Shown here: piece by piece, positions 1 through 9,331 of the stretch
How the letters are laid out: every line of letters begins with the position of its first letter
Numbering within the stretch: the first letter of the stretch is position 1
Origin: Teratosphaeria epicoccoides
Lineage: Eukaryota > Ascomycota > Dothideomycetes > Mycosphaerellales > Teratosphaeriaceae
Direction of reading: 5' to 3'
Assembly (NCBI GenBank): GCA_021401465.1
Contig: JADDMT010000195.1
Coordinates: 1-42,174 of the forward strand
Length of the DNA: 42,174 nt
Notes under the pieces: model-generated
What the model was told of the DNA's origin: nothing
The model's input: only the letters and a program-made list of their open reading frames with translations
The model's database searches: none
Made by a program: the position numbers and the translations under genes

Positions 1-502
1 CCCCCCCATCGTGTCGTCAAACAACAAAGCAGTTCGGCCAGATCGACCAGCAGCACTCACGACTCGCCTTGTCTCTAAGTTACCCAAATCAATCATGAGC
101 AGCCAAGTCACGCACGCATCAGAGTAGCGTGCGTGCAGCCACGCGCACGAAGGGAGCGGAATCCCCCCCATTTCCACAAACAAGGAGTCCGTCACACCTG
201 TATGAAGACTTAAGTGCATGGCCAGCCCATCGCGAGCCAGACAAAGATATCGGTAGGTATATAAAAACGCACGACGAAAAAGGTATTTTTTTCTCTCATC
301 TACCTGCGTTGCGCTTGCTTTTCGACAGCCACGCTGTCCGGTGGCAGGTGAAGGAACGAAATCGCATGCACTTGCTCTCCGCCTGCTTCGGATTCCGCGC
401 TCGGGCCTCCCACCCCGCGAATCGATGGCGCTCCAACATCCACACACACACACACACACACACGCACACATCAACCTCTCTCCATGCCGTCCCATCCAAA
501 AA
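1..502. other. 3' flank of the recyclin gene with a CA microsatellite
   Basis: No gene is supported here. The stretch lies downstream of the minus-strand F-box gene and probably contains its 3' UTR. A nearly perfect (CA)n run occupies about 440-470. Reading frames across it are low-complexity products of the repeat and of the antisense of the gene. Confidence 0.6.
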
Positions 503-3493
503 TCACATGACCACGCACCCGACGCCATACATCGCCCTCTCCACCTCGCCCCTCACCACGAACCAATCCGCCCTCCGCTCCGCAAACTCGTACACCTCCT
601 CCGCGGCAAAGACGCCACAATACCTGCCCGCGTCCGCCACAATCGCCGCCAGCTCCTTCGCCTGCGAGACCGTGGTCCTTTTTCCCCCACCGCCGCCGCC
701 GCCGCCCAACCCCGACAACAGACTCCCCCTCTTGCCGGCCGGATTGCCGCCAAAGACCCCGGCTGGCGCATCGATGTGCACGAGGTAGATCTGCCCCAGC
801 TCGCGGAGGGCGTGGAAGTACGGGAGCAAAGGTTTCTGGCGCAGGGACGCGACGAAGGCGGAGTAGTGGTTGATGTCGGCGATGAGGGTGACGGCGCCGT
901 CGACGGAGACGCGGTGGCGTTTGATGTGTTTGCAGAGGACGCCGAAGAGGCGCAGGCCGACTTCTTGCGTGAAGACGTCGAGCATGTTTTTGTCGGTGCT
1001 GCCGACGAGCATGCTCGTGTGGCTTTGGAGCAGCTCGACGACTTGTCTGGCCGTGGTCGAGGGCCCGACGTCCACGATGCCCGATGGGGCGGCGGAGGTG
1101 GCGGGCGGGTTGAAGTCGGAGGTCGTCTGGGTGGAGGCGCAGATGTACTCGACTTCGTCCATCAGGACGTCGACGCCGGTGTTCAGGCCTGCGGCGACGC
1201 GGTCATCGAGCATTTGTTCGAAGCGCTTCTTCTCTTTGACGGCGGGGTCGAGGAAGTCGTCGCGGTCGGTGAGGTGGGTGGCGATAAGTTCTTGGGCGTA
1301 GAAGACGTCGATCATTTGTTGGATCAGGTCTCCGACGTTGACGAGCTCGAGGAAGGTGACGAGCGGTTCGACCCCGACCGACACGTGCGCCGTGCTTTCG
1401 CCCTTGGCCGCTTTGGCACGGAATTCGCGGACGTGGCGGGGATTGTAGTCGCCCAGGTGACGGACGGCCTTGTCGAAGCCGTTGCGCACGTGGCGGTCGC
1501 CGAGGATGTGGAGGAGGGTGACGAAGATGACGCCGCATTGTGCCTTGGCGGCTTCGCCGAGCTTGCCGCCGACGTGGACCAGGCGGGCTGCGCGTTCGAG
1601 CGAGGCTTTGGCGTAGTGGGTGAGGTTGAGGGCGACTTCGATGCTGAAGAGGGATCTGATGCCTTCGAGGCGGGCGTTCATGATGGCGGCTTTCGCTGCG
1701 AGTGCGGTGGTGGGAGCTTCGGTGGCCGGTGTGGAGGAGCGGTTGGGTGTGTGCGTCGTGGTGGTGGGAGTCTGGGAGCGAGAGTATGCCGTGTCGATTT
1801 GGGGCAGGGTGGCTGGGGAGGGGTTGATCGGCGTGCTTGAAGCCGCCTTGGAGGACATGGAGGGAAATGCGTTGACGGGCATCATGACGACTTTCTTGAA
1901 GCTGGACAAGAAGTCGCGTTTGGCTGCCTGTCGGTTGATGTTGGACATGTAGAAGGATTCGGTGCTGGCTTGCTGCTCGGACAGCTGCTTCTCCCAGTGT
2001 TCTACCTCGCCTTCCGCTTTGAGCTTGAACACCGCCAGTTCTTCCGCGAGGTACAAGTCGAGATGCTTTTCAAAGCATCGCACGACCATGGCTTTCGCTT
2101 GACTCGCGAAGTCGGCCGGCGACGCTTTGGTGGGTTGCAGCGACGCCACGAGCCGCAGGGCCTGGTCCCACGTGGCGGAGACGGCTTTGACGTACGTCTC
2201 GAGGCCTCTGGTGTGCGCTTCGTCGAACAGCGGGGTCAGGTATTCGGCGATGACGTGCTCGCACACTCGAGACAGGAACGGCGTCAAGACATCCACTGTC
2301 GGAGGGAAGACCACGTCGATGGTCCGTGCCTGCTCCACCAACACGCCTGCCAGCACCTCGAAGAATCTCTGTGACGGAGCCACGTCGACGTGGCCCGGGG
2401 CGACCCCGTCCAAACAGTCGAGGGGATCGCCCAGTCTCCTCTCACCCGCGATGACCGGGTGGTGGGAAATGAAGGAATCGACGGCGGCCGCTCCGCTATT
2501 GATCGTCGCCAGGACATGCGCATACCGATGCATTCGGCCGGTAAGATCTTGTGCCGCACAGCCCTGCTCGAACTCACGCACGACGGCATTCTCGAAGACG
2601 GCGATCACGTCGTCCAGCTTGGCCTCTCGCCGCGCGCCGCCCTGGGCGACATCACACGCGGCAAAGCGTTTGAGGTTGGCGAGGATCTGTGCCTGCTGCT
2701 CGGGGTCCTTGTAGGTGTGGAAGATGACGGCGTCGGAATGGCGCGGTGAGCGTGCCAGATCGGTGTACAATGGGCCCAGCGCGGCGTAGACCCGGGCGAA
2801 TTCCTGTCTCGCACGACCTCGAATCGATCGTACTCGCGCAAACACGACGAGGGCGAGAGCGGAGTCGCAGCGCTCGGCGCCATCACGGTGTGGAGTGCGG
2901 GGCGGGCTCTCCACGCTCGGGCTGTCGCGCATCTCCTCGACGCGCGCCTCGAGCCGGGCGACACCGGCGGCGGCGGCGGGTGGTGGTGTGGCCCCTCGGG
3001 CGGCGGCGGCGGGTGGTGGTGTGGCCCCTCGGACGACGCGATTGAGGCCGGTCGGCTTCGCCTCGTCTTCGTCCCCCCGCCTCCTCCTCCTCCTCCTCCT
3101 GCTCCTGCTCCTGCTCCTCTGCGGCTCGGGGTGGCGCGTCATGGCGTGGTCGACGCGCTGCCGGGCTTCTGCCTCGTTCCAGGCAGCCATGGCGTGGAGG
3201 CTCCGCACCCAGCGCGTGTCGTCATACACCATCTCGCGCAGCTTCCTCGACACGCGCGCGCAGCGCATCAGGGCGGGAAGGGGCAGGTAGTCGAGGATGG
3301 TCGCGATGAGTCCGGCGGGCAGGAGCGGCCTGGACGGGGCAATCTGGGTGGCTCGGAGCGAGGCGAGCACCTGCTCCTTCCTGCGCGGCGTGGCATTGTG
3401 AGGGTGATGGGTGATGGTGGTGTTGTTCCTGCTGCCTGACGAGGATGCGGACTGCGCATTCATGCTGCCGCCTTCTTCCACTCTCTCTGACAC
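503..3493 (-). CDS. rcy1: Recyclin-type F-box protein with Sec10-like domain (Rcy1/Pof6 family)
   Basis: This is an uninterrupted 996-residue frame. Residues about 57-100 form an F-box (LPAGLIATILDYLPLPALMR, then ARVSRKLREMVYDD and a Trp). From about residue 210 to the end the protein is a long helical region like exocyst Sec10, as in budding-yeast Rcy1 and fission-yeast Pof6. In that family the F-box binds Skp1 and the protein acts in endosome recycling and polarised secretion; that role is family knowledge. Between the two parts is a lineage-specific insert: an Arg/Ser run (about 127-139) and a perfect 11-residue tandem, RGATPPPAAAA, at 155-165 and 166-176. Met11 is an alternative start. 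The length is somewhat above the yeast proteins because of this insert and a Ser/Thr-rich linker near 560-600. The C-terminal part carries a Gly run near residue 930. No intron is needed. Confidence 0.88.
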   Translation of the reverse strand: MSERVEEGGSMNAQSASSSGSRNNTTITHHPHNATPRRKEQVLASLRATQIAPSRPLLPAGLIATILDYLPLPALMRCARVSRKLREMVYDDTRWVRSLHAMAAWNEAEARQRVDHAMTRHPEPQRSRSRSRRRRRRRRGDEDEAKPTGLNRVVRGATPPPAAAARGATPPPAAAAGVARLEARVEEMRDSPSVESPPRTPHRDGAERCDSALALVVFARVRSIRGRARQEFARVYAALGPLYTDLARSPRHSDAVIFHTYKDPEQQAQILANLKRFAACDVAQGGARREAKLDDVIAVFENAVVREFEQGCAAQDLTGRMHRYAHVLATINSGAAAVDSFISHHPVIAGERRLGDPLDCLDGVAPGHVDVAPSQRFFEVLAGVLVEQARTIDVVFPPTVDVLTPFLSRVCEHVIAEYLTPLFDEAHTRGLETYVKAVSATWDQALRLVASLQPTKASPADFASQAKAMVVRCFEKHLDLYLAEELAVFKLKAEGEVEHWEKQLSEQQASTESFYMSNINRQAAKRDFLSSFKKVVMMPVNAFPSMSSKAASSTPINPSPATLPQIDTAYSRSQTPTTTTHTPNRSSTPATEAPTTALAAKAAIMNARLEGIRSLFSIEVALNLTHYAKASLERAARLVHVGGKLGEAAKAQCGVIFVTLLHILGDRHVRNGFDKAVRHLGDYNPRHVREFRAKAAKGESTAHVSVGVEPLVTFLELVNVGDLIQQMIDVFYAQELIATHLTDRDDFLDPAVKEKKRFEQMLDDRVAAGLNTGVDVLMDEVEYICASTQTTSDFNPPATSAAPSGIVDVGPSTTARQVVELLQSHTSMLVGSTDKNMLDVFTQEVGLRLFGVLCKHIKRHRVSVDGAVTLIADINHYSAFVASLRQKPLLPYFHALRELGQIYLVHIDAPAGVFGGNPAGKRGSLLSGLGGGGGGGGKRTTVSQAKELAAIVADAGRYCGVFAAEEVYEFAERRADWFVVRGEVERAMYGVGCVVM

Positions 3494-4260
3494 TTGTCAT
3501 TGCCCGCGGCGTGTCTGTCCATGATCCACGTGATTCGTACATGCACGTCGACAGCATTAACTACCTCGATGCGCTGAATCATGACAGTAGTCAGCCATGC
3601 GAAGGATGGAAGTGCATCATCGTCATCATCGTCATCATCATCATCATCATAATCATCATCAGCATCATCATCACCATCACCATCACCATCACCATCACCA
3701 TCACCATCACCATCATCATCATCATCATCATCATCATGTGAATAATAATAAGATGCCCAGTCGCGCAGCTTCACCCACTCCCGACGCACCACGTTGCCGA
3801 CGACATGGGTGAAGGGATGTGCCGCGAACCTTTGACCAACATTGAATAAACTCTGCGTCCTGTTCTGTGAATTCCCTTCTCCTCAACCTCTCTTTCCCGG
3901 ACATCTTCATCCAAACTCTCTCGACGATATACATATCCCAGACCGGCCATCCCAGGCCCGCGCGGCAGAACATGTCACCGTCCCCTCGATTTGCTGCCCC
4001 GCTGCCAGATCTGGCTCTAGTCCCTCGGACGCATCGTCCCCCCAGCAAGGCTCCCCCATGTGCGCATCTCGTCGCGATTGCCAGGTAAAGAAACTCGCCC
4101 CGCCCACCCTGTCCACGTCGCACCTCTTTCTGTATGTGATCCTCCTCTGTCATCCTTCCGCACATGGATCTCGCCCAGAGCAGAGCAGGGACGTGGACTG
4201 TGGCACTCTTGCGCCTCCAGCAAGGAACGTAACCCCCCACCCAGAAACGACGCGGCGACC
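3494..4260. other. Divergent intergenic region with CAT microsatellite
   Basis: This is the shared upstream region of the minus-strand F-box gene and the plus-strand repeat-protein gene. It holds the long CAT/CAC repeat listed separately. I see no supported coding sequence. Upstream ATGs (for example 4060, in frame with the next gene) give a less convincing N-terminus than 4261. Confidence 0.5.
3615..3736. repeat. (CAT)n/(CACCAT)n microsatellite, about 120 bp
   Basis: Trinucleotide CAT units are interrupted by CGT, AAT and AGC. A central block of alternating CAC and CAT (hexamer CACCAT) is followed by pure CAT. Both strands give long His- or Asp-rich frames, which are artefacts of the repeat. 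The tract lies between two divergently transcribed genes. Confidence 0.95.
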
Positions 4261-5187
4261 ATGTGTTGGATCAATGTCGCCGACGAGGATGATCACTACG
4301 ACCTCCCGCCCCGCTACAAACGCGTCACCCGCATGCGCCGCTACTCTCCCTCTCCCCCCCGCTCCATGCGACGCGTCACCCGCGTGATCGAAGAGCGACG
4401 ACCCCCCACCTACGCCTTACCACCACCCGCTCCTCCCAGTATCCCGCCGCCGCCCAGTATCCCGCCGCCGCCGAGCGTCCACCCGCCGAGCACCAAAGCG
4501 CCGAGCAAAGCACCCAGCAAAGCGCCCACCGAAGCCCCTCCTCCCCCGGCCAGCGCCAAGTCCGAAAGCAAACCCGCCAGCAAAGCCCCGACGGAAGCGC
4601 CGCCGCCCGCGAGCAAGGCACCCAGCAAAGCTCCCTCGGCCGCTCCGAGCAAAGCGCCCTCAGCCGCCCCCAGCAAAGCGCCCTCAGCCGCCCCCAGCAA
4701 AGCGCCCACAGCCGTTCCCAGCAAGGCCCCCAGCAAGGCACCCACCGCGGCGCCCAGCAAAGCCCCGGACCCGGAAAAGTCGCCCAGCAAAGCCCCCTCC
4801 AAAGCCCCCTCCGCCGCCCCGAGCAAGAAAAGCCACTACGTCGAAGTCGACGAAGACTCCTCCACCGTCGCGCCCTCCTCATCCGCCAGCTCCGCCGACG
4901 CAAAATCCAAAGCCTCGAAAAAGTCGGCCAAATCCAAGGCCGCCAGCGTCCCACCGCCGCCTCCCTCGGCCCCGGGTGCCCCGAGCGAGTACAGTGTGCG
5001 GGAGAGAGAGCTCGAGTACCGGCGGGAGAGGAGGTACTCGAGGGGCTCCCGGCCGAAGACGGAGTACGAGACGTACAGGTACGTGGAGCCGCCGCCGGGG
5101 AGGAGGAGTCTGAGTGGGGCGGGAAGTGACGCGCGGGGCAGTCGGGACGGGTATCGGAGGGAGTTGGACATCAGCATTCGGCGGTAG
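4261..5187 (+). CDS. Low-complexity protein with Ser-Lys-Ala-Pro tandem repeats
   Basis: I chose ATG 4261 because it begins a compact N-terminus (MCWINVADEDDHYDLPPRYK) that looks coding, while the upstream in-frame ATG at 4060 adds only UTR-like sequence. The product is about 308 residues. Residues 1-50 are charged and aromatic with Arg/Ser-Pro motifs. Residues 55-76 are Pro-rich with repeated IPPPPS. Residues about 77-190 are an array of SKAP units alternating with SAAP, TEAP and TAAP. A Ser/Lys-rich acidic stretch follows, then a Tyr/Arg-rich tail ending in two Arg. There is no signal peptide and no membrane segment. Most of the protein is predicted to be disordered. I do not recognise a catalytic domain; function is unknown. 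The repeat codons are GC-rich and prone to slippage, so length may vary between isolates. Confidence 0.72.
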   Translation: MCWINVADEDDHYDLPPRYKRVTRMRRYSPSPPRSMRRVTRVIEERRPPTYALPPPAPPSIPPPPSIPPPPSVHPPSTKAPSKAPSKAPTEAPPPPASAKSESKPASKAPTEAPPPASKAPSKAPSAAPSKAPSAAPSKAPSAAPSKAPTAVPSKAPSKAPTAAPSKAPDPEKSPSKAPSKAPSAAPSKKSHYVEVDEDSSTVAPSSSASSADAKSKASKKSAKSKAASVPPPPPSAPGAPSEYSVRERELEYRRERRYSRGSRPKTEYETYRYVEPPPGRRSLSGAGSDARGSRDGYRRELDISIRR

Positions 5188-5848
5188 TGATGGGGGGGGA
5201 GGGGACGACGGTGGGGAGATTGTGGGCGGCAAATTGCATGGACTGGAGCATTTTGAATCTACACGGGCAGGGCGGTTTGCGAGCGAGTTAGCATGCCATT
5301 CTGTTTGAGTCGTTGAGCAAGGCGAAGTTTGGGAGGGGATCGCTGAGCGCGGTTTTATCTGGATCTAGTCGAGCGTTACAGCAAGCCATGCATTCACGAA
5401 GTCACGACTCCTAGTCAGGCAGTTTTCTAATTCCAGTCTCGCTGTGTAATCATACTCTGGTCGTGAGCATTTGCTGAGTCATGGCACACGAGCTATGGAC
5501 CGTGCAGATCACATGCGTGGAGGGTGTGGCCCAGTCGACCCGTTCCCTGGGCTCGGTCTCGATGATGTGGCGGTGCCACCAGAGGAAAAGTGGATCCGTG
5601 GCGCGTGCCACACCATCCTCCCATCCTCCCACCTGCACCAGCGAGCGGCAGCCAATCAAGGAAATGTTCCAGCAGCGAGAACACCCAAATCTTTCCACAA
5701 ATTATTAGTGAATCACCCGGACTCCAAATTGATTATTCGCGGCGGAACGGTCAACAATCACTGTCTCGCGCCTTGGCATGACACGTAGTTTTCAGCAGCA
5801 CCACCACCACCACCAGCAGCAGCATGACGACGCCTCCTCCGGCGGAAC
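5188..5848. other. Intergenic region between two co-oriented genes
   Basis: This stretch is the 3' end of the repeat-protein gene and the promoter side of the phosphatase gene. Short frames on both strands show no recognisable domain. A run of CAC/CAG trinucleotides lies just before the next start, at about 5799-5822. Confidence 0.5.
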
Positions 5849-8800
5849 ATGAAGCTCTTCTTGCGCGACACCCCGCGCGCCATAGCCTTGGCCACCGACA
5901 CCCACGTCTTGATCCTACGGCATAGTCCGCAGACCGTCGATCCCCGCACGAGTGCCTCCTCCACTTCCCTGAACGAGGGGCCAACGGCGCCACGGTGCAT
6001 CGTCGAGTTCTCGCCATGGGAGGCGCAGGACATGAGCGAGTACAGGACTCTGTCTTCCTTGAAAGTGCACGGGACCCTGGGCCTCGTGACCATCTCGAAC
6101 GATGTCTTCCTGTGCGTCGTGACCGCGAGCTCGACGGTTGCGACGGTGCGGCCGGGCGAGACGATCCAGAGGATTCTGGGCGTGGAGTTTCACTGTTTGA
6201 CGCGGGGCGACTATGATTCTTTGCTCAACGACCAGATCAACCCCTTCCCGACCGACGACGTGGATGCCAGTGGCCACGATTACGCCCTGCAGCACGCCAG
6301 GGACAATCTGCTGGAGCATCCATGTTTGGCGCTGAAGAAGCTTTTGAGCGGCGGCACTTTCTACTACAGTGCGGACTTCGACGTGACGAAACGCCTGCAG
6401 GATCGCCCGCAGGGTGGGGGTACGGTGGCGAGTGATAGTCTGGACGCCGGCTTCTTGTGGAACGCGTACATGATCCAGCCGCTGGTCGACTTTCGGAGTC
6501 GCTTGGGCGAGAGGGAGAGAGGGGCGCTGGATGGGAGCAAGATCCTGACGAGTGCGATTCGCGGGTTCGCGGCGACGGTGCCGGTGCCGGCGAGCAGCAG
6601 TCCCGCGAGGGTGAGGGGGACCGGGTTCCCGAGCAATATGACGGTGATCTCGAGGTTGTCGTGTCGCCGGGCCGGGACGAGGTTCAATGCCAGAGGGATC
6701 GATGATGATGGGAACGTGGCGAATTTCGTGGAGACCGAGACGATTTTCACGACTGATACGATTTGTTTTTCATACGTCCAGGTGCGAGGCAGCGTGCCCA
6801 TGTTCTGGGAGCAAGCGAGTGGCTTGCCGGGACAGCAGAAGATCACGATCACACGGAGTGCGGAGGCGACGCAGCCGGCGTTTGATAAGCATTTCGATCT
6901 GCTGTCCAAGGCGTATGGGGATGTGTTTGTCGTGAATCTGCTCAGCGACGAGAAGAGCCAGGAGTTGCAGATTACGAATCAGTATGCGTATCATATCAAG
7001 CGCAGTGCGCTGAATCGGAGTGTAGTGGGGGAGGCGGAAGATCATGTGCATTTGAGACATTTGAATTATGATTTCCATGCGCAGACGAGAGGACCGAATG
7101 GGTATGAGGCGGCGAGTGGAATTCGGAGGTTTATCGAGCCGAGTGCGATTGCATTTGAGTATTTCTTGAGCGAGCAGGTGAGGGAGACGATTACGAAGGA
7201 GGGGAGGGAGACGTCGATCGTGGGCGAGAATGTGGTTTTGAATCAGGCCGGCGTGTTCAGAACGAATTGTCTGGACTGTCTGGATCGCACGAATCTGATC
7301 CAGACGATTCTTTCGCAGCTGGCTGTCGAGATCTTCTTGCGGCAGCGGGGGGAGAGGAGTCCGACGTCGGATTTCTGGGCCAGGCATGGCACCTTGTGGG
7401 CGGATTGTGGGGATGCGTTGAGTAAGATTTACGCGGGGACGGGGGCGCTGAAGAGTTCGTTCACGAGGAACGGCAAGATGAGTGTGGCGGGCATGTTGGC
7501 GGATGTGCGCAAGAGCGCGCAGAGGTTGTATATCAATAACTTTGAGGACAAGGGGAGGCAAAATGTGATTGACATGTTGTTGGGCCGGTTGATCGGGCAG
7601 GCGGCGGTGAGCGTGTACGACCCGGTGAATGATTGGGTCACGGCGGAGTTGGGCAGGCGTGCGGCGGAATATGAGGCGGTGGAGAGTATCGATATCTACG
7701 TCGGCACTTTCAACCTCAACGGCAAGACGGCGGGCCTCAACGACGACCTGACCCCATGGTTGTGTCCGCCACTCATGGTGAAAGATGGGAGATCGCTCCC
7801 GGAGATTGTGGCGGTGGCGTTCCAGGAGATCGTGGACCTGGACGTGCAGCAGATCATGTCGACGGATCCGCATCGGAGGGTGGTGTGGGAGGATGCGGTG
7901 AGGAGGACGCTGAACACGAATGCCAGGGCGAAGGGGGAGGAGGAGTATGTGTTGCTGAGGGGCGGGCAGTTGGTCGGGGCGTCGCTGTCGGTGTTTGTCA
8001 AGTCGAGTGCTCTGCATCTCGTCAAGAACGTCGAGGGCGCCGTGAAGAAGACCGGGATGAGTGGGATGGCCGGCAACAAAGGCGCCGTGGCGATCCGCAT
8101 GGAGTACGCGGGCACGTCGGTGTGTCTGGTGACGGCGCATCTGGCGGCCGGGTTTGCGAATTACGAGGAGAGGAATGCGGATTATCGCACCATCTCGACC
8201 GGCCTGCGTTTCCAGCGGAATCGATCGATTGAGGACCACGATACTGTCATCTGGTTCGGGGACTTCAACTACCGGATCGGAATGGAGAATGAGCGCGCGC
8301 GAGCTCTTATCGCGAAAGGGCAGTTGGGAGCGCTGTACGAGCACGACCAGCTGAACATCCAGATGGTGCACGGCAAGACGTTCCCCTTCTACACAGAAAC
8401 GACGCCCCATTTCCTTCCGACCTACAAATTCAATCTGGGCACCGACGACTACGACACGTCCGAAAAAGGCCGCATCCCCGCCTGGACCGACCGCATCGTC
8501 ACAAAGGGCGACAATCTCCGCCAATTGTGCTACGAGTCTTCCCCCTTGCGCTTCTCCGACCACAGACCCGTCTGGGGCTTCTTCGAGTGCGCCGTCACGG
8601 TCATCGACCAAGCCGCCAAAGACCGCATCGGCGCGGCCCTCGACGCCCGCCGGCGGGAGCTCGTGGGTCCGCACACGGCGGGGCGCGGCGAGGGCGACAG
8701 CGACGACGAGAGCATCGTGGGCTACGAGGCCGTCGAGCCGGGCTTGCCGCCCGCGAGCTCGGAGCGACGGAAGTGGTGGCTCGATGGCGGGATGCCGGCA

Positions 8801-9331
8801 CGCGCGACGGTGCGCCCGCCCGCCGGCGGCGTCCTCAACCCCGCCCGCTCGCCCAACCCGTTCGCGCCCAGCTGCGAGCCGGACTGGGTCGCGGTCGAGA
8901 GCCCTGCTGTCCCTCTTCCTCCCTCGAGGTCCGCGTCGCGGGCCTCTTCGACCCACGCACGGCCGCCGCCGCCGCCGCCGCCTGCGTCCCGGAGCGCGAG
9001 GGCCGCCGCAACCTCGAGGCTTCCGCCGGCGCAGCTCCGAGAGACGATGGGTGGTTCGGACCCCGCACCCGGGATCCACAAACCCGCGCCCCCGCCTAAG
9101 CCGGCGAAACCGCGGGTGTTGCGGGCGGACGGGTCGGGCTCCTCGGCCGCGGCTGGGAGGGCTGGCGCGGGCGTTGCGGGTGAGGGGAGGAGGAATGGGA
9201 TTGAGTCGAAGCCGGTGGTGCCACCGAGGGGGGGAGGAGCGGCGGGAGGTTTGATGGATGAGGATGAGGGTATTGGTGGGGCTGGCGGGGCGCTGGTGGT
9301 GAGGGGGTGGGAGCCGTTGAGGCCGGAGTGA
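5849..9331 (+). CDS. Synaptojanin-like inositol polyphosphate 5-phosphatase (Sac1 + 5-phosphatase domains)
   Basis: This is a single 1160-residue frame. The N-terminal half is a Sac1 phosphoinositide phosphatase domain with an intact CX5R active site: NCLDCLDRTN at residues 473-482, catalytic Cys474 and Arg480. The second half is a Mg-dependent inositol polyphosphate 5-phosphatase domain from about residue 615, with YVGTFNLNG, WFGDFNYRIG (802-811), PAWTDR (877-882) and SDHRPVW (903-909). The order is that of yeast Inp51/52/53, which dephosphorylate PI(4,5)P2 and other phosphoinositides in endocytosis and Golgi-endosome traffic. Unlike Inp51, the Sac1 Cys is present, so both domains should be active. 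The tail (about 960-1160) is Pro/Ala-rich with PPPPPPP and APPPKPAKP motifs that could bind SH3 domains. Which yeast paralogue it matches cannot be decided here. Confidence 0.95.
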   Translation: MKLFLRDTPRAIALATDTHVLILRHSPQTVDPRTSASSTSLNEGPTAPRCIVEFSPWEAQDMSEYRTLSSLKVHGTLGLVTISNDVFLCVVTASSTVATVRPGETIQRILGVEFHCLTRGDYDSLLNDQINPFPTDDVDASGHDYALQHARDNLLEHPCLALKKLLSGGTFYYSADFDVTKRLQDRPQGGGTVASDSLDAGFLWNAYMIQPLVDFRSRLGERERGALDGSKILTSAIRGFAATVPVPASSSPARVRGTGFPSNMTVISRLSCRRAGTRFNARGIDDDGNVANFVETETIFTTDTICFSYVQVRGSVPMFWEQASGLPGQQKITITRSAEATQPAFDKHFDLLSKAYGDVFVVNLLSDEKSQELQITNQYAYHIKRSALNRSVVGEAEDHVHLRHLNYDFHAQTRGPNGYEAASGIRRFIEPSAIAFEYFLSEQVRETITKEGRETSIVGENVVLNQAGVFRTNCLDCLDRTNLIQTILSQLAVEIFLRQRGERSPTSDFWARHGTLWADCGDALSKIYAGTGALKSSFTRNGKMSVAGMLADVRKSAQRLYINNFEDKGRQNVIDMLLGRLIGQAAVSVYDPVNDWVTAELGRRAAEYEAVESIDIYVGTFNLNGKTAGLNDDLTPWLCPPLMVKDGRSLPEIVAVAFQEIVDLDVQQIMSTDPHRRVVWEDAVRRTLNTNARAKGEEEYVLLRGGQLVGASLSVFVKSSALHLVKNVEGAVKKTGMSGMAGNKGAVAIRMEYAGTSVCLVTAHLAAGFANYEERNADYRTISTGLRFQRNRSIEDHDTVIWFGDFNYRIGMENERARALIAKGQLGALYEHDQLNIQMVHGKTFPFYTETTPHFLPTYKFNLGTDDYDTSEKGRIPAWTDRIVTKGDNLRQLCYESSPLRFSDHRPVWGFFECAVTVIDQAAKDRIGAALDARRRELVGPHTAGRGEGDSDDESIVGYEAVEPGLPPASSERRKWWLDGGMPARATVRPPAGGVLNPARSPNPFAPSCEPDWVAVESPAVPLPPSRSASRASSTHARPPPPPPPASRSARAAATSRLPPAQLRETMGGSDPAPGIHKPAPPPKPAKPRVLRADGSGSSAAAGRAGAGVAGEGRRNGIESKPVVPPRGGGAAGGLMDEDEGIGGAGGALVVRGWEPLRPE

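Noticed and set aside
341..1840. A 499-residue plus-strand frame opposite the recyclin gene
   Set aside because: It is the antisense of a clear coding gene in GC-rich DNA; its Asp/Val/Gly-rich translation is a shadow.
3445..3812. Long His-, Asp- or Ile/Thr-rich frames on both strands
   Set aside because: They are translations of the CAT/CAC microsatellite.
6770..9079. A 769-residue minus-strand frame
   Set aside because: It is antisense to the phosphatase gene, with Arg/His-rich composition and no domain.
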